The notes: generated by a model not told the origin, from the letters alone. 64,000 nucleotides of DNA from Aphrocallistes beatrix (GCA_963281255.1 OY725493.1:557550-621549); one strand, 5' to 3'. Counted from the first letter of the stretch, positions 1-11,048 are shown. Translations and numbers: made by a program.

Positions 1-750
1 TGTGAATGTATGGCATAACTCACTTGTAGATGTGGTTGTAAGTAACATTTACTGAATACAACTAAGAATTGAACCAAGTGAGAAAAGGATTCTGTTGGTA
101 CTTGTTTGAATTCAAATATGCCAACTCGAAATGATACAACTTTACGTAATGAAGTCAATTAGGAAAGAGAAGGAAATTTCTGTATTCCATTCATCGATAG
201 TTCTAAAATGGAAATGAAATTCGTAAAATTACTATAACTGATGACTGAACGAGGGTCAACACTCATACTATGGGTGCAGTTCCAAATTCTCAGATTTACG
301 TCCCATTTGTGTATATTTAGTATTCTAGGGATATTATTATACGATTGTGAGATATCCCCCAGGATGATCTCCCATTCCTAAAACCATTAGTGATTGATCG
401 TTACTTGAAACTAATACGAGTAGGCATGCACTGCACTCATATCTGTGATTGTGTGTTTGACATAATTAGTTGTAACATCCTAGTGCTACAGCAAATCATA
501 GAGATTCCAATCAACAAAGGGAATTTTGAAGGAGGGAAAAGAGGGCTGTCCTAACTTATAAGATATGTATATGATGTAATTTTTGTTAGTTTATATCTTG
601 AAATTAAGGAACTACTTCTCATTGTCTAATTTGCTCCCACCTACCCAGGTGTTACTGTATAGATTGTCCATTCCCATTAATTATAACTACCTCAATATAA
701 TCGTGATTTAACTTAATTATGTAACTTGAAATTTAGCAGGCGATTCAGCA
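1..750. other. 5' flank of duplication unit I, no gene seen
   Basis: No coding region is visible. The sequence from position 1 is closely repeated from about 3511 and from about 17168, so the window opens inside the first copy of a segmental duplication. The last part is the conserved upstream region of GIMAP-A. Confidence 0.7.
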
Positions 751-757
751 TATAAAT
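751..757 (+). promoter_or_regulatory. TATA box of GIMAP-A1
   Basis: TATAAAT lies 46 bases before the ATG at 797. The same motif sits at the same distance before the other two GIMAP-A copies, inside a strongly conserved upstream block. Confidence 0.55.
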
Positions 758-796
758 ATTCCTTTTTGTTGTGTGCGACATAATCAGTTTGAATTA

Positions 797-1819
797 ATGG
801 CTACAGCGAATCCCAATCAAGAAGCGTCACGAGCTGCTTCTTACCTCAAACTCACCAACGAAACTCAGTTCGATAAAGCGGTCATGTTTGTCGGAGCAGT
901 GGGGGCGGGTAAGAGTACGTTGTGCAATTTCTTGGTGAAGAGAGAGAATTTCGAAACAGCTGATAAACCTTTTGCCGTTACAAAAGAAGCGAAGTGCGAT
1001 ATATTTCCATTTGAAGGACATCATTATATGATCGTTGATTGTCCTGGATTTCTAGAAACAAAGGAAGAGAACGAGAAGAAGGTACTCGGGGAGTTGTGTA
1101 GAGCAGGAGTGATGGCTCGTGACGGAGTGGATGCGATGGCACTAGTCATTAACATAGTGAAGAGATTCTCTGATGAACACCATGAGCAAGCAATTAATAT
1201 ATTGACTACTCTAGGTGTAAATTTTTGGAATCATATGTTCATTATCTTCACCCATGAAGACGAAATGAAAGCTCAAGCTTCTTCTGGCGAAGAGTATGTT
1301 GAAACAAAATTTAGGCACCGTGATACCTCTGAGTTACTAATTCAAATCTACGAACAAGTAAACCACCGCCATATGAACATAGAGTCAAAGAGACCTGCCA
1401 CCGATACTAACTACTGGGAACAGAAATGCAGAGAGTTTACTGGACAAATGAACTTCATCTCTGACATGAATGACAACAGACGTTATGAAAGTGCTCTGAT
1501 GAGTAAGGGGAAAGAGTTCTACTTCAAGTGCGTCGATCTGAATACTGAGAATCAGAAGTTGCAAGAAGAAATCGCTGAGCTCAAAGTCCGCATGGAGAAA
1601 GAAGCTGAGAAGAAAGAGGAGCTAGAGAAGCAACTGGACACATTGAACAACCGTGTTCCTGTTGTAAACAAAAAGTTGGAAGAAGAAGTAGCTGACTACG
1701 AAAAGAATATGGGTGAACAAATGATATCACAGAAATCTATTAATATTTTGTTTGGTGCAAGTTTGGCAGGAGTTGCTGCCTTGGTAGGCATAACCCTGCT
1801 AAAAGGATTGTTAAAGTGA
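797..1819 (+). CDS. GIMAP-A1, AIG1-family tail-anchored GTPase
   Basis: A single-exon 340-residue AIG1/GIMAP-type GTPase. A P-loop GAVGAGKST lies near residues 33-41 and a G3-like DCPGF near residue 80. The conserved-box segment FIIFTHEDE follows. After the G domain comes a charged Glu/Lys-rich coiled coil (about 245-310) and a C-terminal hydrophobic segment ending in LLK, which looks like a tail anchor. The family forms GTP-dependent scaffolds on organelle membranes and is linked to immunity in vertebrates and plants; a role here is inference. The ATG at 797 in the context ATTAATGG is preferred, because the frame further upstream opens only with GTG. It is followed 227 bases later by the paired GIMAP-B1. 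Confidence 0.88.
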   Translation: MATANPNQEASRAASYLKLTNETQFDKAVMFVGAVGAGKSTLCNFLVKRENFETADKPFAVTKEAKCDIFPFEGHHYMIVDCPGFLETKEENEKKVLGELCRAGVMARDGVDAMALVINIVKRFSDEHHEQAINILTTLGVNFWNHMFIIFTHEDEMKAQASSGEEYVETKFRHRDTSELLIQIYEQVNHRHMNIESKRPATDTNYWEQKCREFTGQMNFISDMNDNRRYESALMSKGKEFYFKCVDLNTENQKLQEEIAELKVRMEKEAEKKEELEKQLDTLNNRVPVVNKKLEEEVADYEKNMGEQMISQKSINILFGASLAGVAALVGITLLKGLLK

Positions 1820-2046
1820 GAGACAATAATATTTGTACATTTTTCAGCAGTTGTTGAACTAATTTGTTAAATCAATTGACTAATTTAATACCTCGTCTAT
1901 CTTGTTCATTAACCAGAGTGCCAATTAGGACATGTACGTAAACAAAATATAGAATTGTTAGGAATGATTTAAATGCTTATGCGGCATTGTCATGGTTTAG
2001 AGGGAGGCGCTTGTATTTAATTAATTTCGTTACTATATTTTTGATA

Positions 2047-3111
2047 ATGTTAGGAAATTTAGCATCTGCATCGATACCAATGGCTCAAAACTCTCAATTT
2101 ACAATATTTCTTATTGGACCAGTTGGCCATGGAAAGTCCACTTTTTGTAATTTCTTATTTCGTGAACCGAGATTTCACGAAAAGGAAAACACAGTTACTC
2201 TGACAAACGAGAAGTCAAGAGTATTCAACACAAATACTTCTACCGTAGAGTACAATGGTACAAAAATCACATTGTATGATTTTCCAGGATTCCTGGACTA
2301 CCGTTTTCCCTCAGAGAAGATGTACAATGAAATCCGTGAAGCTGGGTTGAACGTTGATCCTGATTGCTTCGGTTACGTCATTAATTTCAGTGAAAGAATG
2401 TCTGCAGTGCAATTTAGAAGAATGCAAACTATGATAAATTCATTCGGTACAAATGTGTGGGATCACTTGTTTGCAATATTTACCTATGGAGATACTTGCA
2501 CTAAAGATTTTCCAGGGCAAACAGGAAGACAGTTCGTAGAATCAATCCTGAACCATGAAGATGTCCCAGATGCCATGGTCAACCTCATGCCCAAGATAAA
2601 CAAGAGATATATGATTCTAGACAACAAAACGCATGGATACGATGAGGAGTATTGGAATTCAGTATTCACAGAGTTGATTGGACTCATGAACGAAGTGAAA
2701 GAACTGAATCGAGGAGTTCCTTTCGATGGTAAACAGCTAGGACCTGGAATGGAGCTCCACAGAGAACTGGAGAAACAAGAGAAAGCAGAAGATGAAAGAA
2801 AAAATGAAGAATTTCGGAGTCATATAGCACAGTTTTATTCTGATCCCCAAAACAAGTTGCCTAATCCTCCAATTCCTCCAACTGCGACAGCTCCCACTAT
2901 CAACCCTATCGTGGTGAAGCAGAGCACATTCTCTCGCGTGAAGCTCTACCTCAAGAATTTCTACACGAGTCATCCTAGATTTGTGATCGTATTCATCCTC
3001 ACGACTCCTCTCACTCTCTTCCTGTGCTACAGCCTCGCTTGTCGGAGACTCGATTCACTCAGTTTCCTTTCAGTTTTGAAGTCGAAATTGTTGAAATGTC
3101 GACTATTTTAA
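2047..3111 (+). CDS. GIMAP-B1, AIG1-family GTPase with C-terminal membrane anchor
   Basis: A single-exon GTPase of the AIG1 family, clearly distinct from GIMAP-A. It has the P-loop GPVGHGKST and a G3-like DFPGF. The domain is followed by a short Glu/Lys-rich helix, a Pro-rich linker (PNPPIPPTATAP), a hydrophobic stretch VIVFILTTPLTLFLCYSLA and a basic tail. That layout fits a tail-anchored protein with its G domain in the cytosol. The first in-frame ATG is 2047 (354 residues). A second ATG at 2080, starting MAQNSQF, has the better context (CCAATGGC) and is kept in all copies, so it may be the true start. Compared with copies B2 and B3, the upstream region differs while the body is nearly identical. 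Confidence 0.85.
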   Translation: MLGNLASASIPMAQNSQFTIFLIGPVGHGKSTFCNFLFREPRFHEKENTVTLTNEKSRVFNTNTSTVEYNGTKITLYDFPGFLDYRFPSEKMYNEIREAGLNVDPDCFGYVINFSERMSAVQFRRMQTMINSFGTNVWDHLFAIFTYGDTCTKDFPGQTGRQFVESILNHEDVPDAMVNLMPKINKRYMILDNKTHGYDEEYWNSVFTELIGLMNEVKELNRGVPFDGKQLGPGMELHRELEKQEKAEDERKNEEFRSHIAQFYSDPQNKLPNPPIPPTATAPTINPIVVKQSTFSRVKLYLKNFYTSHPRFVIVFILTTPLTLFLCYSLACRRLDSLSFLSVLKSKLLKCRLF

Positions 3112-3288
3112 TTCTAAACTAAATAGATTTGTCTAGACTTAATTACTTAGATTTGTATTTGTTAATGAGGTTGCAAACTTCCGGTTTGTATCTAATTTTA
3201 CTATCTTGATTCGCTCGAGTTACAATATATACAAGTATTTGTTTACATCCTAATTGATTATTTAAATATAGTTATTTCTAAGTTTTTA

Positions 3289-3396
3289 ATGGCATCACCC
3301 TCTGGCCCCTCTACTAATATTTTCGATCACATCGCATCACTAATGAATCAAGCTTCCGATCGATAATAGCTGGAGTGGAGATGCGGAGAGATAGAC
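3289..3396 (+). pseudogene. Truncated 5' fragment of the NHL gene (unit I)
   Basis: About 108 bases match the start of the NHL gene at 7632, beginning at ATG 3289 with MASPSGPST. The frame is broken after about 23 residues by a two-base difference (CGATAATAG here, CGATTGATAG in the intact copy). Similarity stops at 3396, where a sequence resembling a hAT transposon end begins. The rest of the gene is absent from this unit. Confidence 0.8.
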
Positions 3397-3475
3397 CAAG
3401 GGTTCTCAACGGGGGCGTTTGAAGAATCTAGGGCAGCGCTGAAGGAAACAGGAAAAAGAGAAATTTTAAGGGTGT
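3397..3475. repeat. hAT-like terminal fragment
   Basis: CAAGGGTTCTCAACGGGGGC begins exactly where the NHL copy ends. It resembles the CAGNGGTTCTCAACC type of hAT terminal repeat seen whole at 46688. No matching right end was found nearby, so this is a partial or rearranged element. Confidence 0.4.
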
Positions 3476-4821
3476 TTGCCATTCTTAATGACATATTGGT
3501 CAAATTGTATTGTGAATGTATAGCATAAATCATCTGTACGTCGATGTGGGGTTGCAAGTAATCTTATATATTAAAACTTTATGTTTTTTTTGTTCTTGTT
3601 TGTTTGTTTGTTTGTTTGTGTAATGTAAACTTTGTGGATTCAAATTGACCTTACATTCAGGATTAGTTGACTTAATACGAAGTAAATTCTATTTATCACG
3701 AACCATGATTTTCTACAGTTCTGATTTCATTAATGTAACCGTAGACAAATAACAATTCAGCATACTTAGTAGAAAACAAGAAAGCGACGTATTGTTTCTC
3801 TAATATCCCCAAGCGCCCACTGGGCAACTCTGCGGACACAGTGTCCACAAGCCCCGCAGCGCAAGCAAGCTAAGCGCGCTTGTATTTATTGAAATACAAC
3901 TAAGAATTGAAGTAAAGAGAGATAAGGATTCTGTTATATTTTTAAGTATTCTGCTATTGTCAAGAAGTACTTGTTTGAATTCAAATATGCCAACTTCTCG
4001 AAGCAATAAAACTTTACGTGATGCAGTCGATTACGAATGGAAAGGGAAAAAGGATGTATTTAATTCATCAATAGTTTAAAATGGGAACGAAATTCGTAAA
4101 ATTACTATACGGTTGACTATAACGAGGATCACCACTCATACTATGGGGGCACTTTTGATAAATTTTCAGATTTACGTCCCATTCGTGCATATTTAGTATT
4201 CTAGAGATATTATCATAAGATTGTGAGATAATAACTATGTATCCAAATAAGAGATTGATAAGTTTATTTTGGGCAATGTATTTAGTGATAGAATGATATT
4301 TATAAATGTTACGTCAATTGGTAAATTTATAATACGTATGTAGAAATCTTTTGGCGTAATTAGAGCTGAAGTTAGCTACTTCAGGAAGACCATCAATATG
4401 GAGGAGAAACATCTCCAATAATATCCCCCCGGATGACCTGCCCATTCATAGAACCATTCTTATTAGTATTTGATCATTACTTGAAACTTAATACGAGTAG
4501 GCATACACTCATATCTGTGATTGTGTGTTTGACATAATTAGTTGTAACATCCTAGTACAGCAAATCATAGAGATTCCAATCAACAAAGGAAATTTTAAGG
4601 GAGGGAAAAGAGGGCTGTCCTAACTTATGAGATATGTATATGATGTAATTTTTTGTTTGATTTATATCTTGAAATTAAGGAACTACTCCTCATTGTCTAA
4701 TTTGCTCCCACCTACCCAGGTGTGACTGCATAGATTGTCCATTCCCATTAATTATAACTACCTCAATATAATCGTGATTTAATTGAATTCTGTAACTTGA
4801 AATTTAGCAGGCGATTCAGCA
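3476..4821. other. Intergenic start of duplication unit II
   Basis: No gene is visible. Similarity to position 1 onward starts at about 3511. The block contains a (TTTG)n run near 3598-3618, a GC-rich fragment of the Helitron-like family at 3808-3882 and the conserved upstream region of GIMAP-A2. Confidence 0.65.
3808..3882 (+). repeat. Fragment of Helitron-like family (GC-rich 3' end)
   Basis: The GC-rich hairpin end of the family seen at 43261, 45798 and 49148 is present alone. It includes the GCGCAAGCAAGC core and the terminal GCGCGCTTG, plus a degenerate version of the palindromic block CGGACACAGTGTCC. The other end of the element is missing. Confidence 0.55.
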
Positions 4822-4828
4822 TATAAAT
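4822..4828 (+). promoter_or_regulatory. TATA box of GIMAP-A2
   Basis: TATAAAT lies 47 bases before the ATG at 4869, as in the other GIMAP-A copies. Confidence 0.55.
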
Positions 4829-4868
4829 ATTCCTTTTTTGTTGTGTGCGACATAATCAGTTTGAATTA

Positions 4869-5894
4869 ATGGCTACAGCGAATCCCAATCAAGAAGAAGC
4901 GTCACGAGCTGCTTCTTACCTCAAACTCACCAACGAAACTCAGTTTGAGAAAGCGGTAATGTTTGTTGGAGCAGTGGGGGCGGGTAAGAGTACGTTGTGC
5001 AATTTCTTGGTGAAGAGAGAAAATTTCGAAACAGCTGATAAACCTGTTGCCGTTACTCGAGAAGCGAAGTGCGATATATTTCCATTTGAAGGACATCATT
5101 ATATGATCGTTGACTGTCCTGGATTTCTAGAAACGAAGGAAGAGAACGAGAAGAAGGTACTCAGAGAGTTGTGTAGAGCAGGAGTGATGGCTCGTGACGG
5201 AGTGGATGCGATGGCACTAGTCATTAACATAGTGGATAGATTCTCTGATGAACGGCATAAACAAGCAATCAATATATTGAATACCCTAGGTGTAAATTTC
5301 TGGAATTACATGTTCATTATCTTCACCCATGAAGATGAAATGAAGGCTCAAGCTTCTTCCAGCGAAGAGTATATTGAAACCAAATTTAGGCACCGTGATA
5401 CCTCTGAGTTACTAATCCAGATCTACCAACGAGTAAACCACCGCCATATGAACGTTGAGTCAAAGAGACCTGCTTCCGATACTAACTACTGGGAACAGAA
5501 ATGCAGAGAATTGATTGGTTACATGAACTTCATCTCTGACATGAACGACAACACACGCTATGAGAGTGCTCTGATGAGTAAGGGGAAAGAGTTCTACTTC
5601 AAGTGCGTCGATCTGAAAACTGAGAATCATAAGTTGCAAGAAGAAATCGCTGAGCTCAAAGTCCGCATGGAGAAAGAAGCTGAGAAGAAAGAGGAGCTAG
5701 AGAAGCAACTGGACACATTGAACAACCGTGTTCCTGTTGTAAACAAAAAATTGGAAGAGGAAGTGGCCGACTACGAAAAGAATATGGGTGAACAAATGCT
5801 ATCACAGAAATCTATTAATATTTTGTTCGGTGCAAGTTTGGTAGGAGTTGCTGCCTTGGTAGGCGTAACCCTACTGAAAGTATTGTTGAAATGA
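4869..5894 (+). CDS. GIMAP-A2, AIG1-family tail-anchored GTPase
   Basis: A second GIMAP-A copy of 341 residues, one Glu longer than A1 near the N-terminus (NQEEAS). It keeps the P-loop GAVGAGKST, DCPGF, the coiled coil and the C-terminal anchor (VGVTLLKVLLK). It is closer to A3 than to A1; both A2 and A3 read VDRFSDERHKQ where A1 reads VKRFSDEHHEQ. The single exon is open throughout, so it looks functional. AATAAA at 6098-6103, about 200 bases past the stop, is a candidate poly(A) signal. Confidence 0.87.
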   Translation: MATANPNQEEASRAASYLKLTNETQFEKAVMFVGAVGAGKSTLCNFLVKRENFETADKPVAVTREAKCDIFPFEGHHYMIVDCPGFLETKEENEKKVLRELCRAGVMARDGVDAMALVINIVDRFSDERHKQAINILNTLGVNFWNYMFIIFTHEDEMKAQASSSEEYIETKFRHRDTSELLIQIYQRVNHRHMNVESKRPASDTNYWEQKCRELIGYMNFISDMNDNTRYESALMSKGKEFYFKCVDLKTENHKLQEEIAELKVRMEKEAEKKEELEKQLDTLNNRVPVVNKKLEEEVADYEKNMGEQMLSQKSINILFGASLVGVAALVGVTLLKVLLK

Positions 5895-6395
5895 TTGCTT
5901 TGATCTATAAACAATGGTATTTTTGGATATTTTTTCAATAGGGTGGTTGGCCTAATTTGTTAAATCAATTTACTAATTGATTCCCGCATATATGTATTTT
6001 GTTAACTAAAGTGTTGGTTACATGTACACAATATATAGAATTGTTAGGAATAACAAATGCTAATGTGGCATTTGATCTTTTCAGAATTAAGGAATTAAAT
6101 AAATATCGTTTACAGAAAGATATTGGGTAATGCTTTGTAGCGCACTAGTAATCCATTTACTCTATGGGACGGAAAAAAATTAGAAAATTTAGAAAAATTT
6201 TGACGGAAAAAAATTAGAAAATGTATAGGTTAGAATGGACATACGTATATAATACTAATTGATAATTTGAGGAAGTTGGGAATGAATATTTAAATCTGAA
6301 ATACAATTAGTTGTATCCCTCAAGTGTTCGTTAGCCGCACAGTGCAAAGAGGCGAAGTGCACTGTGTTTAATTTAATTGGTTACTTAATTTATCA
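5895..6395. other. Spacer between GIMAP-A2 and GIMAP-B2
   Basis: No coding sequence. It contains the candidate poly(A) signal AATAAA at 6098-6103. A short GC-rich relic at about 6333-6368, just before B2, resembles the end of the Helitron-like family and recurs before B3 at about 19882-19917. Confidence 0.5.
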
Positions 6396-7454
6396 ATGAT
6401 ATTAGGAAATTTAGCATCTGTATCAATGGCTCAAAACTCTCAATTCACGTTATTTCTCATTGGACCAGTTGGTCATGGAAAGTCCACTTTTTGTAATTTC
6501 TTATTTCGTGAACCGAGATTTCACGAAAAAGAAAACACAGTTACTCTGACAAACGAGAAGTCAAGAATATTCAACACCAATACTTCTACTGTGGAGTACA
6601 ATGGTACACAAATCACATTATATGATTTTCCAGGATTCCTGGACTACCGTTTTCCCTCAGAGAAGATGTACAATGAAATCCGTGAAGCTGGGTTGAACGT
6701 TGATCCTGATTGCTTCGGTTACGTCATTAATTTCAGTAAGCGAATGTCTGCAGTGGAATTTAGAAGAATGCAAACTATGATAAATTCATTCGGTACAAAT
6801 GTATGGGATCACTTGTTTGCCATATTTACCTATGAGGATACTTGCACTAAAGATTTTCCAGGGCAAACAGGAAGACAGTTCGTAGAATCCATTCTGAACC
6901 TTGAAGAAGCCCCGGATGCCATGGTCAACCTCATGCCTAAGATAAACAAGAGGTATATGATTCTAGACAACAAAACACATGGATACGATGAGGAGTATTG
7001 GAATTCAGTATTCACAGAGTTGGTCGGACTCATGAACGAAGTGAAAGAACTGAATCGAGGAGTTCCGTTCGATGGTAAACAGCTAGGACCTGGAATGGAG
7101 CTCCACAGAGAACTGGAGAAACAAGAGAAAGCAGAAGATGAAAGAAAAAATGAAGAATTTCGGAGTCATATAGCACAGTTTTATTCTGATCCCCAAAACA
7201 AGTTGCCTAATCCTCCAATTCCTCCAACTGCGACAGCTCCCACTATCAACCCTATCGTGGTGAAGCAGAGCACATTCTCTCGCGTGAAGCTCTACCTCAA
7301 GAATTTCTACACGAATCATCCTAGCTTTGTGATCGTATTCATCCTCACGACTCCTCTCACTCTCTTCCTGTGCTACAGCCTCGCTTGTCGGAGACTCGAT
7401 TCACTCAGTTTCCTTTCAGTTTTGAAGTGGAAATTGTTGAGACGAATATTTTAA
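6396..7454 (+). CDS. GIMAP-B2, AIG1-family GTPase with C-terminal membrane anchor
   Basis: A 352-residue copy of GIMAP-B. It has the P-loop GPVGHGKST near residue 23, DFPGF, the Pro-rich linker, the C-terminal hydrophobic segment and a basic tail. It begins at ATG 6396 (MILGNLASVS); a second ATG at 6426 starts MAQNSQF. Against B1 it differs by scattered substitutions (for example NLEEAPDAM for NHEDVPDAM) and a different last few residues (KWKLLRRIF). It is intact and paired downstream of A2. Confidence 0.85.
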   Translation: MILGNLASVSMAQNSQFTLFLIGPVGHGKSTFCNFLFREPRFHEKENTVTLTNEKSRIFNTNTSTVEYNGTQITLYDFPGFLDYRFPSEKMYNEIREAGLNVDPDCFGYVINFSKRMSAVEFRRMQTMINSFGTNVWDHLFAIFTYEDTCTKDFPGQTGRQFVESILNLEEAPDAMVNLMPKINKRYMILDNKTHGYDEEYWNSVFTELVGLMNEVKELNRGVPFDGKQLGPGMELHRELEKQEKAEDERKNEEFRSHIAQFYSDPQNKLPNPPIPPTATAPTINPIVVKQSTFSRVKLYLKNFYTNHPSFVIVFILTTPLTLFLCYSLACRRLDSLSFLSVLKWKLLRRIF

Positions 7455-7631
7455 TTCTAAACTAAATTGATTTGTCTAGACTTAATTACTTAGATTTGTA
7501 TTTGTTAATGAGGTTGCAAACTTCCGGTTTGTATCTAATTTTACTATCTTGATTCGCTCGAGTTACAATATATACAAGTATTTGTTTACATCCTAATTGA
7601 TTATTTAAATATAGTTATTTCTAAGTTCTTA

Positions 7632-8936
7632 ATGGCATCATCCTCTGGCCCCTCTACTAACATTTTCGATCACATCGCATCACTAATAAATCAAGCTTCC
7701 GATCGATTGATAGCTGGAGTGGAGATGCGGAGAGATAGACTATTGGCTGAACTCAGAGAGAAGAGAGTTGAGCATTACAATTACATGAATCATTTAGATA
7801 GGATCTATCAGCAGGAGTCAAATAAATTATATTAATTATTAAGATAATACTACTACACAATATCAGACTGTTAGCACTGACCAGGACATTCTGTCTTCTC
7901 TCCAAAAGCAAAAAGAGGATTTGTTTCAAAAGAAGAGACAACCAGCTCACTTAAACTTCCATTTCCTGCTACACAGGCTGTTGAATGAGATATCTAGATT
8001 TGGGGATGTTGTACCGGATCCGCTAGCCCCCTATCCTTGCTCTCAGTGGATAGACTACTCGTACAAGCTTAGGGCTGTTCTGGTAATTGGGAGAGGCATG
8101 TTTCATTCTTTAGGCAAATTCCACTTTGAATCAAATTATAATCGATTGTATGTGGTTAATACTGATCATGATTACATCAATGAGGTCTTAGTTTTCGATA
8201 CATACTCTGGGAAGCAAATCTTCAACATTTCTATACATGGTGAACCAACTTCAGTGACGACTAGCGATCTGTACTGTTATGTGGCATCAAAGGATAATAA
8301 TATTTACCTAATTAATCGTAATAATTTAATTATTGGAACCGTTTCGAATGCTGGAAGGTTGCGGTTGAATCAACCCTCACACATCATAGCGAGTCCATAT
8401 AATGAAATATTTGTTGCTGACAGAAACAACAATATAATTTGTGTTTTTGACCCAAATCTTAACTACAAGAGAGAGGTAGGAGGATTCGGTTTGCTAAATA
8501 GACCTCATCACATTCAATTTACACAAAACGGTAGCATGGCTGTTTTGGATGAAAATCAACCTAAATGTCTACATTTCTTCAATAAAGAGGGAGATTTGAT
8601 GTGGAATTGGCTGACTAATGGAGTAGGTGGGTGAATTAGATTTTATAGAAAAATTCAAGGTTGATTTACTGATATAATTTCTACTGTTTTGCAGGAGGAT
8701 TAACTCAAGTCAACGCCCCCGAATCATTTTGTTTAGACTCAGCGGGTAACATCATTGTTTCTGATAGCGATACTATGTCAATCAAGATATTCTCGCCAGA
8801 TGGTAAAATGATTCATAAGATTGGAGAGGAAACTGCCGGGAGTGACAAAGTGCAGTGCTGTGTCGATGTTATTGCTTTCCAAGAGAAGATTTTTGTTGCG
8901 TGCGGACGTCCTTTTAACCTTATAAAAATATACTAA
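7632..8936 (+). CDS. NHL/TRIM-like beta-propeller protein
   Basis: The product has an N-terminal helical segment (MRRDRLLAELREKR) and then repeats typical of NHL propellers, such as YNRLYVVNTDHD, YNEIFVADRNNN, GSMAVLDENQ and GNIIVSDSDT. Exons that keep one frame are 7632-7816, 7875-8626 and 8695-8936 (392 residues). The second intron has donor GTGGGT and acceptor TTTGCAG. The first intron would be only 58 bases with a weak GTCAAA donor, so a frame break in a decaying gene is the alternative. NHL propellers bind protein or RNA; no RING or B-box is present. A scrap of this gene lies at 3289-3396, and unit III has lost it. Confidence 0.62.
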
Positions 8937-9570
8937 CGGATATTGACCTTTTTTTATAGATAACACCTTCTTTAGGAATAGTAACCTTCTTATTTTGTAC
9001 TAGTAAGAGTAGGTATATTGACTCGATAGGTTTAGTATTCGGTTATGTCTTCGTATTCAAATCCCTTTATTTATTTTATTTCCATGACTCATTGTAAATG
9101 ATAAGTTATCTCTATGCTGATCTCTTTGTAAATACTAGGTATTTATGATTCATATCGTCCGTAAAAGCTATGTTCGATACTTGTATGTATTTCCACTTGT
9201 TAATAGAATGAGTAAATTACTCAATTTAAATTAATGATCCATTATATCCATTTAGTATGCTTGCCTTCCTAGCTTTATTTTGGATTTCTAGCCCAATATA
9301 ATATGTCCACTGCACAGTTCTAAAATGACTGTTAGAGTTCGTCTGTTCGTCCGTAATTACTCTCCTGATAAGAGCTTGGGAGATAATTTAATTTTGTATG
9401 AAACTGGGGCTGTATATGTATATTTTCACCTTTCATAGATATTCAATATAAGCTAAATCAGCATGATTACGTAGAATTTTGTGAATTTTCCTTTAGCTAA
9501 GTTGAGAGTAGTGGCGGTCGAATATTGTAAAACTAAATTCCGTGTTTCGAGTAAACCTAGAATCACAGCT
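8937..9570. other. Intergenic region, nothing recognised
   Basis: AT-rich, with no open frame of interest. The block from about 9190 matches sequence directly after GIMAP-B3 (from about 21048), which marks the edge of the NHL deletion in unit III. Confidence 0.6.
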
Positions 9571-10350
9571 ATGACTCAAGAAGATAGCATATTGTCTCCT
9601 CCTGACTCTTCTCCTTCCCTTCTACACCCGCTGCTACAGAAAGAGGACGCTAGGAGGTCTAATCGCCGTAGGAGATGGAAGGACGGAGCTTCTATGAACG
9701 ATACAACACTCGATAGCTCTGTCAACTTGAATACCAGCACCAGCAGGTATGGATAATGTATGTGCTATGCTCTTGTACCTCCATAGACTCAACTGCGTAT
9801 TTATACTTGCTTTTTAAGCCAAATTATTACGAAACTCTGTGAAAATCGACGTAATCTACTGGTAAATCTTGAAAATTTGTGTCTTAAGAATACTGGAAAG
9901 TATACAATATACGGATTGAATCATTTGTTTTATCTCATAATTAATTAATTAATTAACGATTCTTAGATAGTCGTATACGTAAATATATATTCAAGCTAGA
10001 ATAACGAACAAATGTAACTTACTAATGCTGAGAGTTTGTCTTTGAGAAGAGAAAATAGAATAAATCTTGTTAACTTCTGATATCTGACTTCCACATTTGA
10101 ATGAATTAAGTATCAAGAATAAATTTATAAAAATACAACTACGTGCATACTCTAATTCAGAGCTTTTATACTCTCTCTCATTCGCACTTGCAATTTGATT
10201 GGTTGAAAACCAATCATTTGACATTCTGTTATGGGAATTAGAAAGCGAATATTTGATTGGTTGATAAGAAATAAAAACAGATAAACTCAATAGAAGAATG
10301 AAAAGCTGGACAGTTAGATTAGATGCATGTAAATAGTACTTGGGTATATA

Positions 10351-10520
10351 CAGTCAGGGTCGCTTATTGTGAACCACCAGGGGACCAAAAGATCCGTTCA
10401 TAATAGAGATACTTCATATTAAGTGAACTTGATTCAATACAAATCCTATCTAAGAAATGAAATTTGGACCAGGAGGTTAGTTCATATTAAACGAATGTTC
10501 ATATTAAGCGAACCTGACTG
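10351..10520. repeat. MITE with TA target duplication (pogo/mariner-like)
   Basis: A 170-bp element with ends CAGTCAGGGTCGCTTA and the near-inverted AAGCGAACCTGACTG, flanked by TA at 10349-10350 and 10521-10522. It lies in intron 1 of the coiled-coil pseudogene. The same insertion is present in unit III at 22078-22247, so it predates the segmental duplication. Confidence 0.65.
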
Positions 10521-10865
10521 TAGTATAGTAGTCTCGTGTAAGATTCGATTCATACACATTACTAATTTCTCCCTCATTGCGACTTGATGCCATTCCTCTC
10601 TCAGGACAGAACTGAGTTCAGACAGTCTAGCTCTCAGAGAAATATCAGATCCAAGTCTAGGACTCATGTCTAAGAAGCTGTCTCAGATGCAAGCTAGTCT
10701 GGACACTCTGCATTGCTCTGAGCAATTCCTGAAGGAAGAGAACTCCAAGCTGATAGAGAGACTAGCCATAGCCAACTCCAGCAGCAGTCAGACCATGGAT
10801 GATAGTGTTAGAGGTAGGAGGGTCTAATGATAGGAGTTTACGCTTTGATTATATTTGACAGCTAT

Positions 10866-11048
10866 GAGCCATGATAAAAGCGGGACGCAGCGTTGAATTT
10901 CGCGGGACATGGCGGGACGCAATAAAGTATTATATAACCGGGACATAGTCAATTTTCGTGTAAAAGGGGACACTCGTGAGAATTAGCTCAATAGAAGAGT
11001 GAAAAAAAGTTGGATGTCCCGCCCAAAACGGGGCAGTTGGCACGTATG
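10866..11048. repeat. MITE-like repeat rich in GGGAC/TCCCG words
   Basis: It begins near AAAAGCGGGACGC and ends GGGGCAGTTGGCACGTATG. The inverse of that end, CATACTTGCCAACTGTCCCG, opens a relative at 14205. It sits in intron 2 of the pseudogene and is shared with unit III (22590-22790). Confidence 0.5.
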
